In this document: positions 33,113-45,500 of the stretch, piece by piece
Position numbering within the stretch: position 1 is the stretch's first letter
Layout: each line of letters begins with the position of its first letter
Assembly: GCA_029747015.1 (NCBI GenBank)
Contig: JAKOGI010001190.1
Span: 62,001 to 126,000, forward strand
DNA from: Carnegiea gigantea
Taxonomy: Eukaryota; Streptophyta; Magnoliopsida; Caryophyllales; Cactaceae
Reading direction: 5' to 3'
DNA: 64,000 nucleotides
Notes under the pieces: model-generated
Seen by the model: the letters and a program-made list of their open reading frames with translations, nothing else
Database searches by the model: none
Told to the model about the DNA's origin: nothing
Position numbers and translations under genes: made by a program

Positions 33113-36073
33113 ATGATAGCCCCTACGGCGACATCGTCTTTGGGGCTTCTGCAGCTGCGGAAGTTCTCTTGGTCTGAAGCTCAAAGTAGAAGGCTTCTCC
33201 GCAACGGTGTCGGCGTGCGAATCAGCTGCTCCGGGATCCCCAGCACATCATCTTTCGACCTTCGCAGCTACTGGACTGCCTTGATTCAAGAGATCAATCA
33301 GAAGCTCGACGAATCCATCCCCGTCTCTTACCCGCAGGGCATCTATGATGCCATGCGTTACTCTGTCCTTGCCAATGGCGCCAAGCGGGCCCCACCCGTC
33401 ATGTGCATCACCGCCTGTGAGCTCTTCGGAGGCCACCGTCTCGCCGCCTTCCCCACCGCCTGTGCCCTTGAAATGGTATCCCCTTTCTATTCTTTAACAA
33501 CCCTAATTCAATTCTTGTTTTCTGCACCCGCAATTTGCTTTTTCTATCGGTAATAATGGGGAAATCTTGTCGCTTGTCTGGTCGTCCTTCCCCAACCTTA
33601 TCATGTTTTCTCCGACTTGGTTCCTTTTCTCTTTGCTTCTTCACAGTGGATCAAGTCTTTCATCACTTATGACGCCCCAAGGCCCAAACATAGTTCGCTT
33701 TTTATTTAAGCTGAAGAATTTGTCTAAGATGGAGTTTAATTTCCACCATTCTGTTACCAACTTTTGTTTCAACACTTCAATCGAAACTATTCCATGCGTT
33801 CAAGTTGTCCAATGTTCAGCTGGCAGTACTCGCAGGTAAAGATAAGGCATGAGATAAGATGCTATTTTAACTTTAACAAAAGCAAAAGACTAATCTTTAG
33901 GTTGATTGAGTGGACTTGGTTAGTGGGTAGTTGTCAAATTCAAGCCACTGAATCTTGATGATATAGGGATGTAATTTTGAGGAAACTGCCATGTCCTTTG
34001 TTACGTCATCATCAACAATGACAGCTAAAATTATGCTTTGTGACACATTTTTATAGGGGAACTCACGTACAGTGGGAAAGACAAACATCAGTTAAAGGAC
34101 CCTTTGTAAATAATATTTTGGCAGAATGAGATACTACAACTATCGGGAGTAGGATAACCATTAACCAGTAGAAATGTAGAATTCATGACTTTCTTGGGTG
34201 ATATTTGGTCAAACCCACCGACTAGGACTTGCAACTCACCCTGGGTCATGCTAGTCCAGATACCTCCAAAAAAAAAAAAAGAAAAAAAATGCTCAAGGAA
34301 TTCGTCAAATGCGAACGTAAGGTAGCAAAATGGAGAAGTGATGCATATCATGACCCATTAAGTGAACAATTTGCGATGTTGTGCGCAGCCGATCCCCCAT
34401 CGACAAAAAACCGGCCTGATTTTCACTAGGATTTGGACAATATGCTGGTACCAGCAGCTTAAGCACTCTGTGGAAGCTATTGGCCATTGTTAACTATGGG
34501 ACAAGAGATATGGAAGTAAATCCAACTGCTGGAGTAACTTCCCCGTGTCAACGAAATTTATTATGAATAATAGGCGAGGCATTCTTGAAAAACTCACCCC
34601 TTTGACCATCTTGGTTGTTGCTCTTGGAGGTGACAAAAGAGAACATGCTGTCTTTCAGCTCATTTCTGGTAGGAGCACACAACTGTCGTGCAATGCCTTC
34701 ATCCAAAATAGGTCCAACCAGAAGAATCTCCTGGTACACCTGATGAAGTCCCCACCTGCTCCGTTTGCATATAATTGAGAAGAGTAGACAAGAAAAACGA
34801 AAGTAACTAGTACCGAAGGTCATCCTGTCTCAATAAGTAGCAGTGACTTAATGCCTTTCTAATGTCACTAAATTGTCTCTACTTCCTATTTGTGTTGAAT
34901 AGTTCCATCAGTGAATATATTTCCAATCAAGGGTCGATCAAAAGGTCTGTCCGACAATGCTCATATCTGTCCAACAGAAGAGCCTTGTGAAAGCAATGTG
35001 TTGATCCTTAACTGTGTGCTATGGCATACCACGAAAATCATGAGGTTTTCAGGAGTGAAATTTGAAAACTGTAGAAACAGTAAAGTCTGGACGGTGCACT
35101 TTGAGGTTTATGCGGGTATTGCATGCTATGTGAAGAGTGAAGACGATCCAGATTCCACAAAATAAGATGTAACATGAGTTGTGCTTGCTTTTCTGATTAT
35201 TGAAGGCTGCCATATGCTGAGGGTCACTGTAGAATTTTGTGTGCTTTGATGGTATAAAGGTCGTGGTTGTTGTCTTCGTGAGAATTGGGCCTACTTCATA
35301 AAGTTAGTTCTTTTTTTTATAATAATCTGGTTTTAATCTATTTCCTGGAAGTGGATAATTAAACACTTCGCTCTTTTCTCTGGTCATAGACACTTTTGTT
35401 ACTCTGCAACTAGGTACATTCTGCTTCCCTAATCCATGACGACCTACCATGCATGGACAATGATCAAGTGCGACGAGGCCAACCCGCTAACCATGTTGTT
35501 TATGGAGAAGACATGGCAATACTTGCAGGGGATGCACTTTTTCCTCTTGGCTTCCGCCATATTGTGTCGCATACTCCACCTGAACTGGTCCCAGAGACCC
35601 GGCTTCTGCAGGTCATAGCTGAGATAGCTCGAACTGTGGGGTCCGCAGGTATGGCTGCTGGCCAGTTTTTAGATCTTGAGGCTGGGCCAAACGCAGTGGA
35701 CTTCATACAGGAAAAGAAATTCGGAGAGTTGGCTGAGTGCTCGGCTGTGTGTGGAGGACTTCTAGCGGGGGCAGATGATGATGATGTCCAGCGGTTGAGA
35801 AGATATGGAAAAGCTGTTGGGATTTTGTATCAGGTGGTAGATGATATCTTGGCTGAAAAGATGAAGAATGAAGAGAGGGAGAAGGTGAATAAAAGGAAAG
35901 GGAAAAGTTATGTCAGTGTATATGGGGTGGAAAAGGCTGTTGAAGTGGCCGAGGATTTGCGAGCTCAGGCAAAGAAAGAGTTGGATGGGTTTGAGAAGTA
36001 TGGAGAGAAGGTAACCCCACTTTACAGCTTTGTGGATTATGCTGCAGATAGAGGGTTTAGCATTGGTGGGTGA
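33113..36073 (+). CDS. GGR: Heterodimeric GGPP synthase small subunit (GGR type)
   Basis: Two exons, 33113-33475 and 35414-36073, join in phase 0 and give 340 residues. Residues 1-45 are basic, Ser-rich and unstructured, fitting a plastid transit peptide. The prenyltransferase fold follows. CxxxC motif 1 is C98-C102 and motif 2 is C230-C234 (ECSAVCGG); the pair is the signature of plant small subunits that bind the catalytic GGPP synthase. The first Asp-rich motif is DDLPCMD (130-136). The second is DDILAE at 264-269, without the usual final Asp, so independent catalysis is doubtful. The partner complex shifts output toward GPP or efficient GGPP for chlorophyll and carotenoid side branches. 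Start: first ATG, right after the UTR. The single intron is 1938 bp. Confidence 0.93.
33476..35413 (+). other. GGR intron 1
   Basis: The GT at 33476 and the AG at 35412-35413 are bounded by ALEM and VHSASLIHDD coding. The intron has a mixed A-run at 34267-34289. No embedded gene or recognised transposon was found. Confidence 0.85.
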
Positions 36074-36220
36074 GCTGAATAATTAGTTTTTAAATTTTTC
36101 CTTTTCCTTTTTGGTTTTTTTTTGGGGGGAGGGGTTGGCGTTTGTGAGTGGTGGCTTCCATTCAATCTTGATTTGGACTTCGTGAAAGTCGCTTTGACAA
36201 GAGTACGAGCATTCTTGAAA
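36074..36220 (+). other. GGR 3' UTR region
   Basis: Non-coding sequence after the TGA. It includes a T9-G6-A-G4 junction at 36115-36134. Confidence 0.45.
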
Positions 36221-36525
36221 GAGTGATGATGTATGTCTTACTGCAAGACACTATTAAATATCCTGTCTCGTCTTAAATTTATTTATTTTATAAATGACAT
36301 CCTAATCATATCAACCCTATTCACGAGAGTATATAACACATGTATTTTAGAAATGCGGTGAATTGTGGATAAAAAGATGATTTCACACTATTTATAAGTT
36401 ATAATATGCTTTCATTATTGGATTATACTTTTTTTTTACAAGTTAAAAAAATTGTAATATGATTTTTAAGATAAAATAAGAAACTTAAGAATTGTTTTGC
36501 TACAAAACATTTATCATTTTGCTTC
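36221..36525. mobile_element. MITE-like element, copy 2
   Basis: About 305 bp, related to 20797-21182 by its ends (ATGTCTTACTGCAAGACACT on the left, AAAACATTTATCATTTTGC on the right) and interior order. It is shorter by an internal deletion of about 80 bp after the left arm. Confidence 0.6.
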
Positions 36526-37869
36526 TTAAAATGGCTTCCGTCTGCATTTTCGAAGGTAATGGATTGAATCCTTTTTGTTATTCTTCTTTTGGTTTTCGTA
36601 TCATGGACTTGCTTTATGGCATTTTTCTAGGAACAGGGAAGGGGCCCGTTTCAGCAATGGAAGAGGGGAGAGGGAGTAGGAAGTAAGGCCCTTATTTCTT
36701 TCAGTCTTGGCTTTTCGACTTGGAGTAGAAAGCGACAACTACATGTGCAATCCTATGAAGTGCACGTATCGCAGTTTTGAGCAAGGATTTTGGATATGGC
36801 CATATGGTATGAGGGCAAAGCACTAGTTGTAGCTAAAATTTTTCTGATTAATTATACTTAAAATTTTTCCAATAGATCATGACTGAAATTTACATGTAAA
36901 GTCGATAATGATGCTAAAGATAAATTGCTCTTGATCACTGGAAAGATTATATGTACGTGTCTACAAGTTGCTCTCTTATAGCCGACCAAAATATGATAGC
37001 ATCTACTTTGGATATCCTGTATGTACCCCAGACAATCCTCCTCTTCTCCTTGGGTAGTTTTAGTAATTGGTGAAATGTACAAGACCAACATTACAAGTTG
37101 TTGTTTACTTATTCATTTACTTATCATTTTTTCTTCTAGATATTTAGTATAAATACCACACCATATAATCTTATTTATTGGTCCTCCAATTCCTATTAAG
37201 GCTGGCTGACCAAAAAGAAAAGGATAATTAATAAAGCTAAAACCCTGAATTATAAGATGTACATTCATGCAATGCAAATTGAAAAACAACAAAACTAGCA
37301 CCCCAAAAAAAACCTACTAGCTCTCAACAAATATTTTCCAATTTTCTTACATAAACTTTTTGTTATGTAATAGCTAGTCCTCAATAATGTATAGAATACT
37401 TTGAACTTTGCTTATAGTTTGCAAATGCATGGAATTCATAAGTTCTTTGACAGCAAATTAGATTTTTTTGGATTTAGACTTTTAATATCGTGATTGATTT
37501 TACCCATTGTTACTTTTGATTGACTTCTTGTCCAATTCATGTATGCTATTCTACTAATTTTGATTGCCTCAAGTGCACGGGGCACTTGACGACCAATATG
37601 TCCGCTCATCATACGCATCAATGGATCCTTTATTTTCACAATAATTAGCTTGTACGATGAAATGTTTCGCCCTAGTATCGCACTCGAGTTAGGTTAAGCT
37701 TCTCCTGCACTACTCGCTGGCAGGGGATTTGGTGAGCTTATATGATGAAATCTTTCTATGACTCTCAAAGACAATAAATTGATGGTCTAATTACGTAATC
37801 TTGGGAATTGTTACTTTAGTTAATTAATTAGTTCATACATTAGATGCATTTTTATCAGGATTTCAATCT
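36526..37869. other. Intergenic spacer
   Basis: No gene supported. Short antisense frames near 36858-37639 have no recognisable domain. Confidence 0.4.
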
Positions 37870-38260
37870 TTTGGGAGACTTATACAGAGATTTTCACATT
37901 GCCATTAGGCGTGCATGGTAATGAGGATAGCCTTTGCTGGGGAAAGTGCGTGACAACATCCCTAGTAGTAAGTGAAGGTATTCTAGATTTTGTCGAGTTG
38001 AATTGGAACTTTCAAAACTAGCGCTAAGTTAGCACAGTGTGGAAAAGAATATGGAGTCTCCAAAATTCCAAATTCCCAACAAGTTTGAGGTTTTTTGTTA
38101 GAGAGCTGTAAATAGTGCTCTAGCTAGAAGTGATAATTGTGTAGCAAGAAAAATTGATAATTGTAATCTTTACATTTGTGTTCTATGGTGGTAGAAATTG
38201 TCATTCGTATTTTCTGATCTTGTGACATGTGTGAATGGCTGGGCCTCTATGGATCATATC
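37870..38260 (+). mobile_element. LINE ORF2 C-terminal remnant (zf-RVT)
   Basis: The + strand encodes LPLGVHGNEDSLCW, then VWKRIWSLQNSKFPTSLRFF, NSALARSDN and KIDNCNLYICV. This is the order of the zinc-binding domain that follows the reverse transcriptase in plant LINEs. Stops and shifts interrupt it. No poly-A tail was located. Confidence 0.5.
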
Positions 38261-40890
38261 AAAGGATAGACAACAAGTCAGTGGAACGGTCAATAAATCA
38301 ATATTCTTGCACCTAAATTTTAATAATAACTTTTAAACTTTTTACCAAATTGTGTTAAAGAACGCCCAATGATCAAATATTACTAGTGCTATACCCCTGC
38401 GATGCAGGGATTGATCGCAGGGATTGTTGATTTACTTTTTAAATGAATGTGTCTGTGTGATTCATCATTTATCCATTTAAAGCATAAAAATGAAATGAAT
38501 AATATTTAAAGCATAAAAATAAAAAACAACCATGACAATAGTGGAATAAGATGAATCCTAGTAAGAAAATTATGTACAAAAGAGAGTAATTCGACTTTTC
38601 TAATTTATGTGCCATTTCTACCCTACAATACAACAAAGAGTTTAGTGTTTCATTATCTCGCTTATTTATTAAGGTTCTGAGTACAAGCTCGTGCAGATGT
38701 ATAATATGTTAATTATGGAATATAATAAATCTTAAAAAAAGTTCTACATTATAGTTAAATATGTTTGAGTGTTTTAATGCTATATTTAAAACAAATAGAT
38801 TTTATCGATAATTAAAATAATTCAAAAGTCAAAACTTTTAGTATGAAAATCCAAAAGGGTGAGAATAATAAAAATGAAAAAAAAATGGTTAGATATTACA
38901 AGTCAAATTGTTTTAAAAATATAGCATGAAAATTTAAAAGCGTGAGCCCAATAAAAATGAAAAAGAATGAGAAATTACAAAATAATAATGGGGGAAATAT
39001 AGACTGATATTTGATATTTAAAATTTGAATATGCGATAATATTTGATTGTACATTGTAGGTCCTCTTCGGATGAAATACAAAGAGCCCTCAACCAACCTC
39101 TTACTCAATACTCAAGATATAAAGCTATAAATATATAGATTGTCAATCAAATATCTCTTTAAGAAATTGTATTTTTACCAATATTATAATATGTGAACAT
39201 ATAGAAATGTTTCGTGGCTTGCTCGTTTAAAGGATCATTACAAACAATGCTTCTTTGCATAAGTTTCAAGACTTGAAAGCCAAACAATCAATATCAGTTT
39301 CAAAATCATAAAACATTGATGAAGGCATTAAAACAATAATTGTAACTCATAGATTTTAAAAGTTATTATGATCAAACCAATTTTAAAAGTTCCAGTAGAA
39401 CTAAAAGCTCCGAATATAATATCAAAGAAAATGTTAAAATATTTTTAATTTTAAATCAAAAATAATAAGTATAAATATTGAATTTAAAAAAAAAAAAACA
39501 ACCAATAGCACTTTCCTAGCTCAACATAAAATTCCACTTGAAAGTATCTCCCATTGATCTCGCTCTTATTCTGCCCATATGATAGAATTGCATCAAAAAG
39601 AAAAATCTTATCTTACTCCTTAATTTCAAGTTTCAGCAGTTTCTACCAAATAAAAAAGTGGAAGAAAGTTGGGTATAAATGTGATTTTTTAAAATAAAAA
39701 AATTAACATTTTCGTGCATATAAATGCATGCAATAATGAGAATTTTTAAAATGAAAAAAATCACCAATAAATTTTATTAGTAAATGAAATACAAAGTAAA
39801 CCAATAATAACTCGCTATCTCACCTTTCAACGCTAGCTAAGTTACCCAATTACCAATCCCATATGCTATAACTCAATTTTATATGTAGTTATATAGATTA
39901 TCAACATTTCTGTACAAAGGAAATTGATTGTTTTTGTTATCTTACGGTTTTTTATTCTCCTGACTACAGTACCAATTCAATTGGAAAATATGTTAGAATA
40001 ATTCTATAAACAAAACTCTGAAAATCAAATTGTATAGTTTGTCTGTATGTGGTTATGCTAATGGTGGTTACTTGTTTCTGTGGTCTTTTCTACATAATTA
40101 AAGGAATTTGAAATAGCCACGATGGATAGAATTCTGTGTGGAATTTTGCCCCGGTCCTTGAAAGAAAGTGACACCCTGCTTATGACAGAAATCAACTCAA
40201 AGACTAAGCGTAGATAGAATGTCAAAGTTAGACCTTGTTCTTTTTAACTTATTTTATCTGAATTTATTTTGAACTAAACTTATTAATTTAATTTATTTTA
40301 AATTTATTTGTTAAACTTATTATGAACTAAATTTATTATAGATTTAGAACAAATTTTTAAATTTATTTTAAACTAGACCTATTCTAAATTAAATTTATCT
40401 AAATTTATTGTGCAAAAAAAGAAAAAAAACTAAAAAGGGCATAACTGTAGTTGGAAAATTATTAGATAGAAACGTATGTATCTAGCATGATACACACCTT
40501 GAGGTCATGTAGTGGACGTTTGCACAAGATGTTGCTATGTATCTTTTTTTCCGACAGTAATGTATTTTTTATATTCTACATTGTAGCTTTTTCTTCATAC
40601 AGTGTACCATTTATTTCCTAAAATATATCTTTCTTTACCTGTAGTGTATATTTTATTCCCTACAATGCATATTCTTCTAGTCAGTTGAGCTGAGAAAAAT
40701 ACGAAAATGTTTGTTAGATGAGAGAAATAAAATAGGAGTTTAAGCTAATTATATGATACTTCTTATATAAATATATCCCTTGATACACATATATATACCG
40801 CACAATTAGTGGCCTTAGCTCCTAATAACAAACTGAAGTTGGGCAACGTCAGAACTCGAAACGGAAGACACGCACTGTAGGGCATTCACT
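38261..40890. other. Intergenic AT-rich spacer
   Basis: No gene. A CCCCTGCGATGCAGGG inverted repeat lies at 38394-38409. A low-complexity stretch of AATTTATTTTAAA words lies at 40240-40410. Confidence 0.4.
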
Positions 40891-40904
40891 TTCTGATTTC
40901 TGAT

Positions 40905-41170
40905 CCGATCAAGAGCCCCCCCAGGGGGTCAAGACTCGAGGGGGTTTCTTACATCTCCTTACAGCTTCTTATATCTCTTTACACCTCCTTACATCCTTAA
41001 CATAATCTTTAACATATTCCGATCAAGAGTCCCCCAGGTCCCTGTTATATTTCGCGTTTTTGAGAATTTAGCTAATAGCTTACATTTCTTTATAACTCCT
41101 TATATCTCCTTACAGCCTCTCACATCTTTAACATAATCCTTACATCTTCTTACATCTCCTTATATCATTT
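40905..41170. repeat. Degenerate CTTACATCT-type array, left of gypsy
   Basis: Many imperfect 11-13 bp units built on CTTACATCTC, CTTATATCTC and CTTTACACCTC. A 112 bp direct duplication begins at the two CCGATCAAGAG words (40905 and 41017). Confidence 0.7.
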
Positions 41171-41268
41171 CCAACGGCTCATTCGCGGGCCAAAAAGTAG
41201 TTTCGGGGAGCGTGCGAGTGGTTTGTGACTCTGCAGTGGCTGGCTCGTGCCTCAAGGCTCACGAGCTG

Positions 41269-42245
41269 TGATGGGGACCATCCTTTGGAAACAAGTGAAG
41301 ACCAAGCCACATGCCTAAGGGACCCTACAACCACCAAAGAAGTCAAAGAGGTTCATACCATGGTCCGAGAAACCATCAAACATGCATTGCACATGCTGCC
41401 CGGTTTGGACAGAAATTGGCCCGGTTTTGCAAGCCTAATTACCCAAGCTTAGGTGGACTTAAAGGGCTGCAAAATTACTTTTTGGAACCCTTAATATGTC
41501 AGCTTCAAAGGAATATAAAGAGTTCTAGGTTAGGTATCTAGGAAATAAGTCAATGGGAGCCTTTTTATAGAAGCAGCAGAAACTCTCCCAGTTTGCACAT
41601 GCTGCACCTTTTGCCTGATATCTCCCAAACGGCTACTCCAAATGGCGTGAAACTTGATCCGTGTGAAAGCTGACTTCCAGAGCTTTCCAACAAGACCTAT
41701 TGCAGCCAATTTGGATGAGAAACCTAGGAGTTATAGCTGTTTAAAGTTGACCCATGTGCACTGAAAAGTTGCTGACATAAAGTAAAAAGCACTTTTCAGC
41801 TTTTGTTTTTTGCTTTTTGGTCCCCCCATGCTTTTGGACGTGTAAGAGCTTGTTGGATCCTTTTTTTTTCAGCTTGTTAAAGGTTTCCCCCACTATAAAA
41901 GGGAGGTCTTGGGCTGCCAAGAGGATACATGAACTTGCATTCAGCTTTGAGTTTTGTAAACTCTCTCAAATTCTCTTCAAAATTCCTAGTGTTATATCTT
42001 GGGTGTTTGGCAACCTCAAGGGGGTCTCTAGGTCTTCTTAATTCAACTAAGAAGGTGATTAACTTCTGTAACTTAGTTGAAGGAAGAAGATTTGCCCAAG
42101 TGTGCAAACCAAGGTGGATTATCATCACCCCTGCTAGTCCACTTGATCTATCTTGGTTCTTGATTTTCTTTTCATGTTTTTCTACCCAAGTGCATTCTTG
42201 ATTCACTTTAGCAAATACTTGCCTTAGTGAAGCTTGAATACATCA
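41269..42245 (+). repeat. Gypsy 5' LTR
   Basis: Starts TGATGGGGACC and ends GAATACATCA. It has an 18 bp segment near 41302 absent from the other LTR. A TATAAAA box is at 41894-41900. Confidence 0.9.
41894..41900 (+). promoter_or_regulatory. TATA box of the gypsy 5' LTR
   Basis: TATAAAA within CACTATAAAAGGGAGG. The same element is at 47490-47496 in the other LTR. Confidence 0.7.
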
Positions 42246-42247
42246 TT

Positions 42248-42259
42248 TGGTATCAGAGC
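42248..42259 (+). other. Primer-binding site, initiator tRNA-Met
   Basis: TGGTATCAGAGC, two bases after the LTR end, is complementary to the 3' end of plant initiator tRNA-Met. Confidence 0.9.
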
Positions 42260-42369
42260 TTAGGCTACCCTCTTGGCCGAGCTTCAATCCCCCAAACACA
42301 TACCAAACACCAAAACCACAAAACAACCCCAAACACGCTCTCTTGCATTTTCCAAACCGTGCACAACCA

Positions 42370-42492
42370 GAATTGTAGCACGGCCCCCCCGTGCCACAGT
42401 GGCACGACCGTGCCACATTCCATTTTCAGTCAACCCATGCCAGCAGCACAGCACGGCCTGACCGTGCCTACAAGCACGACCGTGCCTACCCC
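42370..42492. repeat. GCACG/CGTGC-rich stretch in the gypsy leader
   Basis: Repeated GGCACGACCGTGCC-like palindromes lie between the primer site and gag. A similar stretch occurs in the solo LTR at 27415-27600. Confidence 0.75.
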
Positions 42493-42532
42493 TCCCGTCC
42501 CCAAAACACAAATTCTCCACTCCAAAGCCAAC

Positions 42533-45500
42533 ATGTCCTCTAGCTTCACTCCCGAGTAAGTGGCTGAACAAGCTTTGAGAGAAAAGGCCGAGCTACAAGC
42601 CCAAGTCAAGTACCTTCAAGCACAACTTGGTCACATGATGCAAGAGAAGAGAAGGAACTTGAGAAGGCCTAGGAGTGTAAGCAAACAAGACTCGGATGAC
42701 TCCGAGGAAGAAGAAAGCAACTCTCTTGAAGACTCCGGTGAGGATGTGTATGCAAGAAGACCAAGGAGGCATCATAGGCCTCAAGAGCGAAGCTACAATG
42801 ACTTCAAGGTAGATATTCCCAACTTTGAAGGCCAACTTGACCCGGATGTATTCTTGGATTGGCTCCAAACTGTTGAAAGAGTCTTTGAGTTCAAAGACAT
42901 CCCCGATGAAAGAAAGGTAAAGCTTGTTGCTTTAAAGCTTAGAAAGTATGCTTCCATTTGGTGGTCTAATATTGTGAGTAAAAGAGTTAGGAAGGGTAAA
43001 GGGAAGATAAGAACTTGGGAGAAAATGAAGTCCAAACTTAAGTCCAAGTTTTTGCCACCCCATTACTTGCAAGACAACTTCCTTAAACTCCACCACCTCA
43101 AACAAGGGTTTAAGAGTGTAGAAGAGTACACTAGAGAGTTTGAACAATTATTGTTGAAATGTGATTTGAAGGAGGATGAATCTCAAACTTTGATTAGATA
43201 CTTGAGTGGTTTGAATGATGAAATTGCTCATGTTGTTGAACTCCACCCTTACACTTACCTAGATGAGCTTAGTGCCTTAGCTCACAAAGTGGAGTCACAA
43301 AAGAAAGTCAAGGGCAAGGGCATGGCCTCCAAGCCTAACCCCCGTCCTTACCCATTCCAAAAGCCCTCATACTACCCTCCCAAGTCAACTCCAATCTCAA
43401 ACACAAGACCCCCTCCGCCAAACCCCCCTCAAACCCCCTCAAAACACCCCCCCAAACCCGGTGACAAGAAGAGATGTTTCCGTTGTCAAGGCCTTGGACA
43501 CTTTGCTTCCGAGTGTCCTAACAAAAGAGTAGTCACTTTGGCCGAGTATCAAGCTCATTGTGAGGAGCTAGATGATGAGAATGATGGGGAAGAAAAGGAG
43601 CTTTTCATGACCGAAGCTCTTGAAGAAGTCGAAGAGGGGCCCGATGAAGGAGAAATGCTTGTGATAAGAAGAGCCTTGAGTGGTATTGCTTTCCAAAATG
43701 ACATGGAACAAAGGGAGAACATCTTCCACACCCGGTGTACCGTGAAGAGGAAGGTTTGCTCTCTTATTATTGATGGTGGAAGTTGTGCCAATGTTGCTTC
43801 CAAGACTCTAGTGGACAAACTCAAGCTATCGGTCTCTCCACACCCAAGCCCTTACACCATACAATGGCTCAATCAAGGTAAAGGCTTGCAAATCTCCTCT
43901 CGTTGTTTACTTAGCTTTTCAATTGGTAAAAGTTACAAGGATAAGATTTGGTGTGATATTGTGCCCATGGATGCTTGTCATGTTCTCTTGGGACGTCCAT
44001 GGTTGTTTGACCGAAGTGTGATGCATGATGGGCGGTTAAACACATATACATTTGCCAAAGACCACAAAAAGATCACCCTTACCCCTCTCAAATCCAACTC
44101 ACAAAAAAGGCCTCAAGACACTCCTAGCATGGATGTCTTTCTTACTGCCCTACTCCATTCCCAACTCCATGAATATGATGATTTCAAGGAGTGGATTTTA
44201 CTTGGCCAAGAACCAGCCGAAGCTAAGGATTCTTCCCATCCTTTGCTTTCCTCTCTCCTCAAAGATTTCCAACATGTCTTCCCTAGTGAGGTTCCCCATG
44301 GCCTCCCTCCCAAAAGAACCATACAACACAAAACTGACCTCGTCCCTGGTGCCACCCTCCCAAATAAGCCGGCCTACCGAATGAATCCCCAAGAGACTCA
44401 AGAGGTGCAACGACAAGTAGATGATCTTCTTGCCAAAGGCTTGATTCGTGAGAGCCTTAGCCCATGTGCCGTGCCGGCCCTGCTTGTTCCGAAGAAAGAC
44501 GGGTCAATGAGGATGTGTGTGGATAGTAGAGCGATAAACAAAATCACTATCAAATATCGCTTTCCTATTCCACGGTTGGAGGATCTCTTAGATGAGCTTC
44601 ATGGAGCCACCATCTTTTCTAAGATTGATCTTAGAAGTGGCTACTATCAAATCCGGATTTATGAAGGAGATGAGTGGAAGACAGCCTTCAAAACTAAAGG
44701 AGGCCTCTATGAGTGGCTTGTCATGCCATTCGGGTTGACAAATGCACCAAGCACTTTCATGAGGCTTATGAACCAAGTTCTAAAGCCCCTTATCGGCAAA
44801 TTTGTTGTTGTCTACTTTGATGACATATTGGTGTATAGCAAGAGTGAAGAAGAACATGCCCATCACCTACACCAAGTCTTGAGTATCCTATCTCAAGAAG
44901 AGCTCTATGGAAACTTGGAGAAGTGCCACTTTTTCACTTCTCAAGTCATATTTTTGGGCTATGTTGTCTCGGCTCAAGGGATTCATGTTGATGAGAGCAA
45001 AATACAAGCAATCCGAGATTGGCCCGTTCCTACTTCCATTCCACAAGTTAGGAGCTTTCATGGCCTAGCCTCTTTCTATAGGAGGTTTGTGAGAGATTTT
45101 AGCACCATTGTTGCCCCCATGACCGAGGTGCTTAAGGCCAAAAGATTTGAGTGGACCAATCAAGCTCAAAGGGCCTTTGAAGAAATCAAGTACAAACTCA
45201 CAAGTGCACCCGTTCTAGCTCTACCAAGCTTCTCCAAAGTCTTTGAGGTAGAGTGTGATGCTTCCGGTGTTGGGATAGGGGCTATCCTATCTCAAGAAAA
45301 GAGGCCCCTTGCCTTCTTTAGTGAGAAGCTCAATGATGCAAAGAGGAAGTACTCTACTTATGACAAGGAGTTCTATGCTATTGTGAGAGCTTTGGAGCAT
45401 TGGAGGCACTACTTGGTGGGAGGAGAATTCATTCTCCATTCGGATCATGAGGCACTCAAATTCGTACAAGGGCAACACAAGCTCAACCCAAGGCATGCAA

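Noticed and set aside
33408..33644. Minus-strand frame over GGR exon 1 and intron
   Set aside because: Antisense shadow spanning a splice donor.
37436..37639. 67-codon minus-strand frame
   Set aside because: No family recognised, no supporting exons, in AT-rich spacer.
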